The notes under the pieces: model-generated
What the model was told of the DNA's origin: nothing
Seen by the model: the letters and a program-made list of their open reading frames with translations, nothing else
Database searches by the model: none
Assembly: GCF_900156415.1 (NCBI RefSeq)
Contig: NZ_FTNM01000002.1
Location: 1-64,000 of the forward strand
Source of the DNA: Pontibacter lucknowensis
Lineage (GTDB): Bacteria > Bacteroidota > Bacteroidia > Cytophagales > Hymenobacteraceae
Reading direction: 5' to 3'
DNA: 64,000 nt
Translations under genes and position numbers: made by a program
Part shown: positions 7,684 through 16,563 of the stretch, one piece after another
Layout: the number at the start of each line of letters is the position of its first letter
How positions within the stretch are numbered: the first letter of the stretch is position 1

Positions 7684-10134
7684 ATGAAAAAAAGTGTACT
7701 TTTTTTGATGGGATTGCTATGCCTTTTCCTTTCCGTTTCAGGTGCCGCGCGGGCGCAGGAAGCAGGTAAAATCACCGGCACGCTTTCGGACTCTCTTACT
7801 GGCAAGCCCATTGAGTACGCAACGGTCGCCTTGCTGCAGCCAGGTTCCACACAGGCACTTCAGAGTTCCCTCACCGATGCAACAGGCCGTTTCTCCTTTA
7901 CGGGTGTGCCTGTGGGGAATTACCAGCTAGCCATCAGCTTCCTGGGCTATCAGAAGAGGTTCATCAGCCAGATAGCAGTTACAGCAGCAAAACCAGAGGT
8001 AACTGCAGGTAATATCAAACTAGTGCCCACCGCGACCCAGCTCAAAGAAGTGACAGTGGAGGCGCTTCGGCCTACGATCACGCAGGAGGCTGACCGCATG
8101 GTAGTGAGCATTGAAGGTACGGCATTGGCGGCAGGCCGAACAGCTTATGATGTGCTGGCTACTTCTCCCGGGGTATACATCGATCAGGAAGGCAACATTC
8201 AGCTGAACGGACGTGCGGGCGTAACCATAATGCTCGACGGAAAGCTGACCTACCTTTCTGCCCGTGACCTGCGCTCCCTGCTCGAAGGTATGTCCGCCGA
8301 GAACATCCGCAACATCGAGATCATCACAAACCCATCAGCGAAGTATGATGCGGAGGGTTCATCAGGTATACTGAACATCAACCTGAAAAAGAATACGGTA
8401 CAAGGTTTGAATGGCAGTGTGTATGCTGGTGGAAACTACAACTTTAAGCAATACGGCTACAGCACAGGAGCCAGCGTTAATTACAAGACCGGACCGTGGA
8501 GTTCTTTCCTGAACCTGGATATGGCGCGGCGCGTCGGAGGACGCGATGCCACCTTCACCCGTGTGTTCAGAGGCGATGAATCCTCTACCTACTTCGACCA
8601 GGTGGCAGATGGTAACTTTAAAGTGGAGGGTCCGCCAGCTGTACGCCTGGGAACAGACTACAGCTTTAATGACCGGCACAGTGTGGGCGTCATGGGGTAC
8701 TATGCCACCAACCAGTTGCATGCTGATTTCCTGACAGAGACTTACATTGGCCCTTCGCCTGATCAGCCAACCCAGTTTATAGATGCGGACAATTTCAACC
8801 AGAACCGCTTTTCTAACAGAACGGCCAATCTGCATTACATGGGCAAGTATGATACCCTGGGTACTACCCTCACCGCCGATCTGGACTTCGTAAAGATCAG
8901 GAACAGGGGAGATGCCAACTTCTACAACTACTTCTACGACCTTACCGAACCAGGTGCCGTCACACAGGATTTTCTGTATACCAATACCCCGAATGAGTTC
9001 GATATCTATGCTGCCAAAGTAGATTTCACGAAACCACTGGCACAAGGCCGCAGGCTGGAAATAGGAGCAAAAGCCAGCCGGGTGATATCTGATGCCGACT
9101 CCCGATTTTACTTTAACAACAGCGAAGTGCCGGTGCTGGACACCAGGCGTACAAACCATTTTGTGTACGACGAGAACATTTATGCCGCCTATGTGAATTT
9201 CAACACCAAACTCACTGAGCGGTTTAGCCTGCAGTCAGGTTTGCGGGCAGAGCAGACCCAATCGAAAGGTGAGTTGCTGACCACGGGGGATGTAACGAAG
9301 CGGAGCTATCTCAACCTGTTCCCGAGCTTGTTTCTGCAGCAGAAGGTGAGCGAAGACTACCAGATCAACTATAACTACAGCCGCCGCCTGCAGCGCCCGA
9401 ATTACGGACAGCTCAATCCCTTTTTTGCCTACCGCGACCCTTATACCTATTGGCTCGGAAATCCAGACCTTAAGCCGCAGTATACCAACGCGTTCAGCAT
9501 CTCTCAGGTGTTTAAAAAGGCTTACAACCTGACCCTGAGCTATCAGCACACGCAGGATGTTATTGTAGAGCTGGTAGCTATTGATCCGGAAACGGCCACC
9601 ACCGTGTATTATATCGGCAACGCAGACGACTCCAGAAACCTGAGCCTGACAGCCAATATACCCTACAGCATCATGAAAAACTGGGAATCGAACAATACAT
9701 TGATCGTGGCCTATAATGAGTACAATGTTGCGATTGACAATGGACAGACTGTGAACGACCAGGTGTTCTACATGCTGCAGTCTAACCATACCATTTTGTT
9801 ACCCAAAAAAGTAAAGCTGGAGTTGAACGGGGTATACCAGGGCCCCAGTGTCTACGCGCTCTACCGTGCCGATGCGCGTTGGTGGTTAAATGTGGGTGTC
9901 AAGAAAAGCTTTATGGATGATAAACTGGACCTGAGCATCAATGCCAACGATATTTTCGGAACGCAGCACCTGATCATTGGAGCTACGCTGGGCGAGGGCA
10001 ATGTGAGTGACTGGGATCAATATTTCAGACAGCGTAACATCGGGTTTACCCTGCGTTACAAGTTTAGCAGAGGCGCTAAAGTAGAAGAGCGCCGCCGCAA
10101 CAACCTGGAGGAACTGAACCGCACCGGCGGTTGA
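7684..10134 (+). CDS. TonB-linked outer membrane beta-barrel receptor
   Basis: 816 aa from the ATG at 7684, chosen because it opens directly on a signal peptide (about 1-24, ending SGAARA). A carboxypeptidase-regulatory-like beta domain follows (about 25-115), then a plug domain with the segments LDGKLTYLSARDL and IEIITNPSAKYDAEGSSG, and a long beta-barrel of the OMP_b-brl_3 type to the C-terminus. Such proteins resemble SusC but usually lack a SusD partner; they take up ligands through the outer membrane powered by TonB. The substrate cannot be told from sequence. A 294-base leader region precedes it. The related gene at 54978-57404 has the same architecture. Confidence 0.9.
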   Translation: MKKSVLFLMGLLCLFLSVSGAARAQEAGKITGTLSDSLTGKPIEYATVALLQPGSTQALQSSLTDATGRFSFTGVPVGNYQLAISFLGYQKRFISQIAVTAAKPEVTAGNIKLVPTATQLKEVTVEALRPTITQEADRMVVSIEGTALAAGRTAYDVLATSPGVYIDQEGNIQLNGRAGVTIMLDGKLTYLSARDLRSLLEGMSAENIRNIEIITNPSAKYDAEGSSGILNINLKKNTVQGLNGSVYAGGNYNFKQYGYSTGASVNYKTGPWSSFLNLDMARRVGGRDATFTRVFRGDESSTYFDQVADGNFKVEGPPAVRLGTDYSFNDRHSVGVMGYYATNQLHADFLTETYIGPSPDQPTQFIDADNFNQNRFSNRTANLHYMGKYDTLGTTLTADLDFVKIRNRGDANFYNYFYDLTEPGAVTQDFLYTNTPNEFDIYAAKVDFTKPLAQGRRLEIGAKASRVISDADSRFYFNNSEVPVLDTRRTNHFVYDENIYAAYVNFNTKLTERFSLQSGLRAEQTQSKGELLTTGDVTKRSYLNLFPSLFLQQKVSEDYQINYNYSRRLQRPNYGQLNPFFAYRDPYTYWLGNPDLKPQYTNAFSISQVFKKAYNLTLSYQHTQDVIVELVAIDPETATTVYYIGNADDSRNLSLTANIPYSIMKNWESNNTLIVAYNEYNVAIDNGQTVNDQVFYMLQSNHTILLPKKVKLELNGVYQGPSVYALYRADARWWLNVGVKKSFMDDKLDLSINANDIFGTQHLIIGATLGEGNVSDWDQYFRQRNIGFTLRYKFSRGAKVEERRRNNLEELNRTGG

Positions 10135-10304
10135 TCGAATTAATGCTTGTTTGTAAAGGTGAGAAGCATGGGGCTTTCAACCCTGAACGGTAACATCTAC
10201 CTCATAAAGGCCTCCAACTAAGCAGCGGCGTCAGGTATAGCTTTTCTGATATTTTCCCATCTATTCGGCTCCTGTTGCCGTAAGCAAAAGAAAAAAGGAA
10301 AACT

Positions 10305-10511
10305 ATGAAGACCAATACATCAAAAACCTCTAATCCCTTGAATTACCTGATGGAAAATCCGGGTGATATCATGAACATAGTGAAAAACCCGGGTAAGTAC
10401 GGCCTGGACACTTTCAACGGTCTGGACAATAAACAGAAGCAGTATGTACTTTTTGCTTTAGGCGCAGGCTTGATCGGTTATGGTATTTACCTGGGTATGA
10501 ATAAAAAGTAA
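10305..10511 (+). CDS. Small protein with C-terminal membrane helix
   Basis: 68 aa. The first 45 residues are polar and Asn/Lys-rich with no recognised domain. Residues about 46-64 form a hydrophobic Gly/Leu/Tyr helix followed by NKK, so it is predicted to be tail-anchored or single-pass. Not recognised as a named family. The clean AAACT-ATG start, separate position and following strong terminator support a real gene. A glycine-rich helix of this length could pack in oligomers, but that is inference. Confidence 0.6.
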   Translation: MKTNTSKTSNPLNYLMENPGDIMNIVKNPGKYGLDTFNGLDNKQKQYVLFALGAGLIGYGIYLGMNKK

Positions 10512-10655
10512 GTGTTTGGACATCAACCTTCTATGCCGGCTTGCGTACAATTAGGTATAGACATTATGTTATCGTTCAGACAGGCGTAAACCTGAATTAA
10601 AGCTTGTAGAAGCTTTTGGAAGAATTGCTTCCATGTTTGACGGAACATGAAAAGG

Positions 10656-10692
10656 AAAAACCTGTTTCAAGTATTTCTTGAAACAGGTTTTT
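10656..10692. terminator. Perfect 16-bp bidirectional terminator
   Basis: A 16-base arm at 10656-10671 pairs perfectly with 10677-10692 around a TATTT loop. One arm begins with five A and the other ends with five T, so it can stop transcription from both sides: the small membrane protein gene on the left and the converging gene at 10719-11153. Confidence 0.9.
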
Positions 10693-10718
10693 CTGTTTTA
10701 TACCTGAGGTAAGGCAGG

Positions 10719-11153
10719 CTATTTCTTTTTCTTGCCTGGGCCTTTGCGGGACTGCCGGAGTTTATGCTGCTCTTCTTTCAGTGCCTTGAACTCTTCGTTT
10801 GGAAGCGTGACCGTATACTCTACCGATGACAGGAAATGCTCCTGTTCCTCTTCGTCGTACATCATCAGCACCGACAGGAATTTGTTTTCGTTCAGTACAT
10901 AGTCATCACCCTCTCTGTCATACACATCAAAATCGTACTCGCCTTCCTGCAGGTACTTTACTGGCTTAAGAGCCAACTGGTCGCCGGTTATCACAATCGG
11001 TTCTTCCAGCTCCACTTCCAGGTTAAAGGGCTGGTAATACTTGCCATCCTTCTTGTAAGTGACATATTCGATCTTGTCCACCTCGATGAGGATGCCTGCA
11101 TTGCGGTCGTCGCGCTTGTTTTTAATATTGAGAATGTTGCCCGTCAGTTTCAT
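10719..11153 (-). CDS. Conserved-looking protein of unknown function
   Basis: 144 aa, soluble and rich in acidic residues and beta-strand patterns (EVELEEPIVITGDQLAL), with a strongly basic tail (SRKGPGKKKK). No signal peptide, membrane helix or recognised catalytic motif. The alternating charged and hydrophobic strands suggest a small beta-rich fold; the lysine tail could touch nucleic acid, but this is inference. Codon use matches the neighbours. It ends at the bidirectional terminator and starts 126 bases from the divergent TcmP gene. Confidence 0.7.
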   Translation of the reverse strand: MKLTGNILNIKNKRDDRNAGILIEVDKIEYVTYKKDGKYYQPFNLEVELEEPIVITGDQLALKPVKYLQEGEYDFDVYDREGDDYVLNENKFLSVLMMYDEEEQEHFLSSVEYTVTLPNEEFKALKEEQHKLRQSRKGPGKKKK

Positions 11154-11279
11154 GCTGCAAAATTACGCTTATAATTGAAACAAGCCCTAACTTTACCTTT
11201 CCTTAAAATGTGAGTCTACCGGGCAGGTATAGGATTAACCTATTTAACCAGCCGGGCAGACATAATTGACCAATAGTAC

Positions 11280-12404
11280 ATGTCTACTGCCGATACAAAC
11301 GATTTTTTTATAGAGCAACGCAGTAGCGCTGAGATCAAGTCAGAGCTGCTGAACGAGTTTTTCAAGTCCTGGTGCAGTGCCCAGTTGCAGGGGCAGCGCT
11401 ACAAGTCCAATCCGGTACTGGCCTTTATTGACCTGTACGCCGGAGACGGAAAGCCGGAAGACGGCAAGCCCGCCACGCCTGTGCGGGTGCTCAACAGCAT
11501 TTTCGGGGCCACTGACAAGTATAACCTGAACAAAGTGGTGCGCACTTTTTTCAATGACGAGAAAAAGACCGTCACTGCACGCCTAAAGGAAAATCTACAG
11601 CAATTGCCCTACTACGAAGAGTTGCAGCACAAGCCGGTGTTGCTGCATGAGGAAGCCAGCCTGGCCTCACTTGCCAAGCTCCTGGGTAACGACGTACCCA
11701 CGTTGCTATACCTCGATCCATTCGGTTATGAGTTTTCGCAACAGCTGCTCTTGCAGTCGGTGCGCCGCTGGGGGCTGGACCTGTTCATGCTCTTCACACC
11801 CGCCAAGCTAAGGGCTGCTGTGCAGGGAGCCACCGATGACAGCATCATGGCGGATGTGTTTGGAAAAGAGCGCCTGCAGAGGATCCGCGAGTTTTGTGAC
11901 CGCTACCAGGATGCTGGCCAGCGCGAAGACTTTATGGTCGATCAATTCGAGGACGTGTTCCGGGAGAAGGGTTACAAAACCTTCCGCTTCAAGATTAGTC
12001 TGCCCAAAAAGAACCAGACAAGTCATTACCTGTTTTTTGTTTCCAAGAACGATGCGCCTTATATGAAAATGAAGGAGCTGATGCTCATGTACAGCGACTA
12101 CCAGGAAGATGGCGTGCCGCTGTTTGGAGCCAATATCAAGCACCAGTTGTCGCTGTTTCAGGAGCAGTATCGCTACTCGATCAAGAACCTGATCGCTGAC
12201 CTGGCTGAGAAGCGAAGCTATTACCACAACCTGCCCATCGACAGTATTTACCGCCACCACAACATCGGCACGAATTACATCCGGGGTAATTACAAAGAAG
12301 CCTTTGAAGCACTCAAAGCGGCAGGTGTAGTGGAGGCGATCAACCCGGTGTCGAGACAGCCCATGCGGAAGGTGTCGTTTACTTCGATCATCGGGTATAA
12401 GTAA
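11280..12404 (+). CDS. tcmP: Three-Cys-motif partner protein TcmP
   Basis: 374 aa matching the TcmP family. The conserved N-terminal part (FFIEQRSSAEIKSELLNEFFKSWC) is followed by FIDLYAGDGKPEDG, which resembles a Rossmann/methyltransferase-like glycine loop, and a second conserved strand LLYLDPFGYEF with a DPFG motif. TcmP proteins are normally encoded next to a three-Cys-motif (Gp37/Gp68-like, radical-SAM-related) protein and often lie in mobile or defence regions. No such partner is present here; the next gene is a DUF1543 protein 54 bases downstream. Function is unknown; an SAM- or nucleotide-dependent enzyme is suggested by the fold motifs only. Confidence 0.85.
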   Translation: MSTADTNDFFIEQRSSAEIKSELLNEFFKSWCSAQLQGQRYKSNPVLAFIDLYAGDGKPEDGKPATPVRVLNSIFGATDKYNLNKVVRTFFNDEKKTVTARLKENLQQLPYYEELQHKPVLLHEEASLASLAKLLGNDVPTLLYLDPFGYEFSQQLLLQSVRRWGLDLFMLFTPAKLRAAVQGATDDSIMADVFGKERLQRIREFCDRYQDAGQREDFMVDQFEDVFREKGYKTFRFKISLPKKNQTSHYLFFVSKNDAPYMKMKELMLMYSDYQEDGVPLFGANIKHQLSLFQEQYRYSIKNLIADLAEKRSYYHNLPIDSIYRHHNIGTNYIRGNYKEAFEALKAAGVVEAINPVSRQPMRKVSFTSIIGYK

Positions 12405-12458
12405 AGAGGTTAGAATTCTATCTAGCTGCAAAAAAAAATATTCCCTTAACTTATCAAT

Positions 12459-13022
12459 ATGCAAAACCCTAAACTCTTCATGCTGATGCTGGGCTGTCGT
12501 CCGGCAGGGCGCAACACGGAGCAGCACGACATGTTCTTTGCCATTGGCGAGCAGGTGAAGGACTTGGTGCCTGCTATCAAGGCTTTCTGGACGGAGGCGA
12601 AAGGTAATATCCACATCGATGCCTGGCGTGAAGTGACGCAGGTAAACGGCTACCAGGTAGAGGTGGTGCCGAAAGCAGCTATACCTGCAGCGGAGGGCTC
12701 CGACAAACTATTTTTCCTGAACTTGGGTGGCTACAAGCCAGGAGAGTTCGACGAGTTTCACTACAAAATGCTGGCTGTTGCACCCGATCAGGCGGGAGCT
12801 GTGAAACAGGCCAAACAAACAGCTTTTTACAAGCACACGGGCTTTAAAGGCGCTGCGTCACATATTGATGATAAGTTTGGCGTAGACGTAGACGAGGTGT
12901 ATCAAGTGAAAGACATCCTGACTCCTGAAGACAAAGAAAGGTATAGCCTGATGATCACCCCGAATGCGACAGAGCCGGAAGATGATATGCACCTGGGTTA
13001 TTTCCAACTGCACAAGCTCTAG
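12459..13022 (+). CDS. DUF1543 family protein
   Basis: 187 aa. It opens with the DUF1543 signature KLFMLMLGCRPAGRNTEQHDMFF and continues with FFLNLGGYKPGEFDEFHYKMLAVA, which is typical of the family; the C-terminal half repeats a related strand pattern (DIDDKFGVDVDEVYQVKDIL). Soluble, with no signal peptide and no known reaction. It follows tcmP by 54 bases on the same strand and may share its transcript. A GGTATA word lies 10 bases after the stop. Confidence 0.88.
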   Translation: MQNPKLFMLMLGCRPAGRNTEQHDMFFAIGEQVKDLVPAIKAFWTEAKGNIHIDAWREVTQVNGYQVEVVPKAAIPAAEGSDKLFFLNLGGYKPGEFDEFHYKMLAVAPDQAGAVKQAKQTAFYKHTGFKGAASHIDDKFGVDVDEVYQVKDILTPEDKERYSLMITPNATEPEDDMHLGYFQLHKL

Positions 13023-13160
13023 CAGCAGTCCGGTATAGCCGGTGAGCGCTGTATGTCCTGCTATGGCGCACTGCAAATCCCGCTTGTTAACAGCCCCGAT
13101 TAAACATGCTTTGCGCTGCTGCGTTATGAGAGAGATAATCTAACTCAAAATAATGAAGCT

Positions 13161-13904
13161 ATGAACAGAGATTTTGATCGTAACGATAACCGACGCAAAA
13201 ACCACTACGCTGATTTCGACCAGTACGGCAACCCGCGAACCGGCAATACCAACAGCCTGTCCAGACGCGACCCGGAAGGAAGTAGCCGCGACCACGAAAG
13301 CGAACACCGTGGCTATGACAACCGGGACAGCCGCAGCCGCATGTCGTCCGACGCACGTGCCTACGGCGACTTCAGCGGGGGCACACGTTACGGCGAAGGT
13401 GGCAGCACCTACGGCGGCGGCTCGGCTTACGGCGATTCCTACTACGGCATGTCAGGACATGAAGGACCACGCTATCGCAATGCCGGCAGAAGCCGCTCCG
13501 GAGACGAACGGCATGGTTTTGATGACCGTGACCGGGATGACTACAGTCGCCAGAACTACGGCCGCTCAGGGGGCAACAACTACAGTGGCCGCATGAGCGA
13601 CGACAGCGACTCTGGATACCGTGGCACAGGTTACATCTACGGCAGCCGGCCCGGCCCTGGCTCCACTTACAGTGACCGTGACGATAGAGGCTATGACCGG
13701 GGCTACCGCGACTTTGGCAGCACGGGCTATGGCTCTACCGGCTACAACAACCGTGACGAAGACCGCATGCGCAGCATCTCCGGAAACTACGGAAATGAAG
13801 CTCGTAGAAACAGCGATTCAGATGACAATCGCCGCTACAACAGGGGAGGGCATGACTGGAACTTCGATAGGAGAGACCGAAACTACCGTGACTGGAACGA
13901 CTAA
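13161..13904 (+). CDS. Intrinsically disordered Arg/Gly/Tyr/Asp/Ser-rich protein
   Basis: 247 aa, almost wholly Arg, Gly, Asp, Ser, Tyr and Asn, with repeats of the kinds RDY, YGG, GYDNRDS, DDRGYDRG and YGSTGYNNRD. No hydrophobic core, signal peptide or membrane helix can be seen, so it should be disordered. Alternating Arg/Tyr/Gly with acidic residues is the composition of proteins that form condensates or bind RNA. Aligned GC-rich codons and a strong terminator right after it (13945) support expression. It resembles in composition, length and both termini the protein at 53440-54159. Function unknown; stress or nucleic-acid association is inference. Confidence 0.75.
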   Translation: MNRDFDRNDNRRKNHYADFDQYGNPRTGNTNSLSRRDPEGSSRDHESEHRGYDNRDSRSRMSSDARAYGDFSGGTRYGEGGSTYGGGSAYGDSYYGMSGHEGPRYRNAGRSRSGDERHGFDDRDRDDYSRQNYGRSGGNNYSGRMSDDSDSGYRGTGYIYGSRPGPGSTYSDRDDRGYDRGYRDFGSTGYGSTGYNNRDEDRMRSISGNYGNEARRNSDSDDNRRYNRGGHDWNFDRRDRNYRDWND

Positions 13905-13944
13905 GTCTGTTAGCCTCAGGGTATAAACAGGTCCTACATATTGA

Positions 13945-13986
13945 GCAGCCGCTTTTCCTGAGAGAGAAGCGGCTGCTTTATTTTGT
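13945..13986 (+). terminator. Intrinsic terminator of the disordered-protein gene
   Basis: GCAGCCGCTT at 13945-13954 pairs with AAGCGGCTGC at 13967-13976, followed by TTTATTTT. It ends the transcript of the gene at 13161 and separates it from the PBP4 gene, whose ATG is 43 bases further on. Confidence 0.85.
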
Positions 13987-14028
13987 AGATTATTGGGGAT
14001 AGCCACCGAAATTGCGTATTTTTTGGCT

Positions 14029-15423
14029 ATGAAACGTCCGATTACAAAAGTCGCCCTGCTGCTGTCCCTTACACTGGCGCACACCCTGGCCCTGGCCCAG
14101 ACCACTACCGCGAAACTGACAACCGCCTTCCAGAAGTTTGAAGCCGACCCACAAATGCAAAACGGCATCGCTTCGCTCTACGTCATCGATGCCAAAACAG
14201 GCCAGGTTGTGTTCGACCGCAACAGCAGGTTAGGACTCGCTCCGGCCTCCACCATGAAGATCATCACCAGCATCAGCGCTTACGAACTGCTGGGCAAAGA
14301 CTACCGCTACGAAACGAAATTTGCCCTGCGCAAAACGGGCGATAACGCTTCGCTGCTGATACAACCAAGCGGCGACCCGACCTTCGGGAGCTGGCGCTGG
14401 TCCCTGACAAAGGAGGGCAATGTGCTGAAAGGAATTACTCAGGCCCTGCAGCGCACAGGTATAAAATCGGTGGGAGAGGTAGTGGTGAGCAATGAAGGCT
14501 GGAACGAAGAAACCGTGCCCGATGGCTGGATGTGGCAGGATATTGCCAACTATTACGGTGCCGGTCCTGCCAAGCTCAACTGGCGCGAGAATCAGTATGA
14601 TGTCATCCTGAGATCAGGAAAGCAGATCGGCGACCCGGTGTTGATTGTGAAGACGGTGCCAAATCTCAACGGCTATACCTTGCGCTCCGAACTGACCTCT
14701 GCCGCAGCAGGAACAGGCGACAATGCCTATATCTATTTTCCGGTAGGTACCAGTGCGGCTGCCATCCGGGGAACTATACCTGTCAACGAAAGCAGCTTTA
14801 AAATATCCGGCGCACTGCCCTCCGGTGCCAATCAGTTTGTGAGCATGCTTTCTGATACGCTCCGGACGCTAGGCATCAGCATGCCACACGAGGCCTTACT
14901 GCAGCACAAGGGCTCTCCACAGCAGGGCTTTACCTTGTTTCATACCGTCACTTCGCCGCCTATGGACAGTGTGGTGTATTGGTTTAACCGCAAGAGTGTG
15001 AACCTGTATGGTGAGGCGCTCGTGAAGACCATTGCCTATAATAGCGCCGGCACCAGCGACACCCGCAAAGGACTGGAACAGATCAGGCAGCACTGGAAGA
15101 CGCAGGGTATAGCTGAAACCGAACTGGCCATGGTGGACGGCTCGGGCCTGTCGCCTCTCAATCGCGTGACCACCCATGCACAGGTACGCCTGCTGCAGCA
15201 TGCCCGCCAACAAAACTGGTACCCTGGTTTCTATGCCTCATTGCCACAGTTCAATGGCATGAAAATGAAAAGCGGTACTATTCGTGGTGCGAAAGGCTTT
15301 ACCGGTTATCACAAAGCGAAAGACGGACGGGAGTATGTTTTTGCTTTCGTGGTGAACAACTACAACGGCTCCGCCTCAGCGCTGGTCAAAAAGATGTACC
15401 ACGTGCTGGATGAATTGAAGTAA
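14029..15423 (+). CDS. dacB: D-alanyl-D-alanine carboxypeptidase/endopeptidase PBP4
   Basis: 464 aa from the ATG at 14029, which gives a clean signal peptide ending ALAQ near residue 24; an upstream TTG at 13993 would bury it. All three S13-family motifs are visible: SxxK as A-S-T-M-K (Ser74, Lys77), SxN as KSVN in YWFNRKSVNLYGEAL, and KTG as KSGT in MKMKSGTIRGAKG. It cleaves the terminal D-Ala and meso-DAP-D-Ala cross-links of peptidoglycan in the periplasm, a housekeeping role in wall maturation and recycling. The large insert between SxxK and SxN that marks class C type-4 proteins is present. Monocistronic, bracketed by terminators. Confidence 0.95.
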   Translation: MKRPITKVALLLSLTLAHTLALAQTTTAKLTTAFQKFEADPQMQNGIASLYVIDAKTGQVVFDRNSRLGLAPASTMKIITSISAYELLGKDYRYETKFALRKTGDNASLLIQPSGDPTFGSWRWSLTKEGNVLKGITQALQRTGIKSVGEVVVSNEGWNEETVPDGWMWQDIANYYGAGPAKLNWRENQYDVILRSGKQIGDPVLIVKTVPNLNGYTLRSELTSAAAGTGDNAYIYFPVGTSAAAIRGTIPVNESSFKISGALPSGANQFVSMLSDTLRTLGISMPHEALLQHKGSPQQGFTLFHTVTSPPMDSVVYWFNRKSVNLYGEALVKTIAYNSAGTSDTRKGLEQIRQHWKTQGIAETELAMVDGSGLSPLNRVTTHAQVRLLQHARQQNWYPGFYASLPQFNGMKMKSGTIRGAKGFTGYHKAKDGREYVFAFVVNNYNGSASALVKKMYHVLDELK

Positions 15424-15448
15424 TTAAGTCTGGTTGAAACACCTGAAA

Positions 15449-15486
15449 AGCAAAAGCCCCGGCACCTAGTGCCAGGGCTTTTGCTT
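15449..15486. terminator. Strong terminator between converging genes
   Basis: AGCAAAAGCCC at 15449-15459 and GGGCTTTTGCT at 15475-15485 form the stem, extended inward by GGCAC/GTGCC. T-rich on the right and A-rich on the left, it can serve both dacB and the opposing gene at 15518-15856. Confidence 0.85.
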
Positions 15487-15517
15487 TGTGACCATTTGGT
15501 CCATTTTTTATTTAAAA

Positions 15518-15856
15518 CTAGTGCTTTTCGTTTCCAAGGCCTTCGTTGCTCTTGTGCCCTTTCAGGGTGCTGGCGTTCGGCTGGTTGTTGCGGAACTCCT
15601 TGTCGGTGCTGTCAGCGCCACGGCTGGTGGTGGTAGGGTTGGCATTAGAGCCTTGCGGGCTGTTTTGCTCGTTCGGGTTGTCTTTGCCATGTTTGGCACC
15701 ACCACTGCTGCCTTCGCGGCTGGGCTTGTTTTCACCGCGGGTATTGTCCGCTCCGCCTGCCACAGGACCTGTCTGTTTGCCTTTGCCCAATCCGCTTACG
15801 CCTTCGCCTTTTCTTGAATTCGGGTCTTCTGAAATATTTCTATTGTTGTCGCTCAT
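15518..15856 (-). CDS. Small hydrophilic disordered protein
   Basis: 112 aa made of Asn, Gly, Ser, Lys, Glu and Pro, with no hydrophobic stretch and no cysteine (for example GSSGGAKHGKDNPNEQNSPQGSN). Composition is that of hydrophilin or small stress-type proteins; no family recognised. The reading frame is open with an ATG and closes just before the shared terminator. It stands alone, 232 bases from the divergent DoxX gene. Role in desiccation or osmotic protection is inference from composition. Confidence 0.6.
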   Translation of the reverse strand: MSDNNRNISEDPNSRKGEGVSGLGKGKQTGPVAGGADNTRGENKPSREGSSGGAKHGKDNPNEQNSPQGSNANPTTTSRGADSTDKEFRNNQPNASTLKGHKSNEGLGNEKH

Positions 15857-16088
15857 GGTTTGTTTTCTTTTAGATAGAACATATAAATCGACCGAGCGCC
15901 TGGGCTTCGGTCACTTAGTTGTACGAACCAGCCCCCTGAAAAGGTTGAGCAGGATACCTGTTATAGCCATGAAGCAACTCACCGGCAGGCAGGTATATTT
16001 CAACATTAAGCCCCAAAACACGTTAGCTCTTTTTGTAAGTGCTTGTTTAACAGCTTGCTAAGAAAAGCAGGTGTAAATCTCAATAACT

Positions 16089-16514
16089 ATGGAAAGATTT
16101 CTAGGACCTTACAGCCCGCAACTGTATGCCATACTGCGCATTGTTTCAGGTCTGATGTTTGCCATGCACGGCACTCAAAAGCTCTTTGGCTGGCCCGGAG
16201 ACGGCAGTACAGTGGAGCTGGCTTCGATGATGGGGGTAGCCGGAATAGTCGAACTGGTTGCCGGGCTCATGATCGCGTTTGGTTTCCTGACAGGCTGGGC
16301 TGCCTTTATTGCCAGTGGTCAGATGGCGGTGGCCTTCTTCACGGCTCACCTACCCGAAGGCTGGAATCCGTTGCTCAACAACGGCGAAAAAGCCGTGCTT
16401 TACTGCTTTCTGTTTCTGTACATGGCTGCCCGTGGCTCGGGTATCTGGAGCATCGACGCTGCCATGGGAAGAGGTACGAGGCGGGATACCGACAGGAAGC
16501 CCAGCTATACCTGA
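16089..16514 (+). CDS. DoxX family membrane protein
   Basis: 141 aa with four hydrophobic helices (about 10-30, 48-70, 74-92, 106-125). The first carries the DoxX-type ILRIVSGLMFAMHGTQKLFGW sequence, the second MGVAGIVELVAGLMIAFG, and the third ASGQMAVAFFTAHLP. DoxX-like proteins are small inner-membrane proteins linked to thiol/quinone redox and oxidative stress. The gene lies 49 bases before msrB on the same strand, an oxidative-damage context. The TGA stop lies inside the first arm of a 12-base inverted repeat built from the GGTATA word. Confidence 0.9.
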   Translation: MERFLGPYSPQLYAILRIVSGLMFAMHGTQKLFGWPGDGSTVELASMMGVAGIVELVAGLMIAFGFLTGWAAFIASGQMAVAFFTAHLPEGWNPLLNNGEKAVLYCFLFLYMAARGSGIWSIDAAMGRGTRRDTDRKPSYT

Positions 16515-16549
16515 CATGTCAGAAACGGATTCCACTGGTCAGGTATAGC
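16504..16549. repeat. Inverted pair of extended GGTATA words between doxX and msrB
   Basis: GCTATACCTGAC at 16504-16515 and its exact reverse complement GTCAGGTATAGC at 16538-16549 are separated by 22 bases. The left arm contains the doxX stop codon (16512-16514). The pair could fold into a stem in the transcript or act as a two-site binding target; there is no T-run after it, so it is not a standard terminator. Confidence 0.7.
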
Positions 16550-16563
16550 CGCGTATAAGGAAC

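Noticed and set aside
11280..13022. tcmP region as a defence island
   Set aside because: No restriction, toxin-antitoxin, helicase or mobile genes are adjacent; flanks are ordinary chromosomal genes.
13161..13904. Short repeats in the disordered-protein gene as a CRISPR array or tandem repeat locus
   Set aside because: The repeats are irregular, lack unit length and spacers, and code in one frame throughout.
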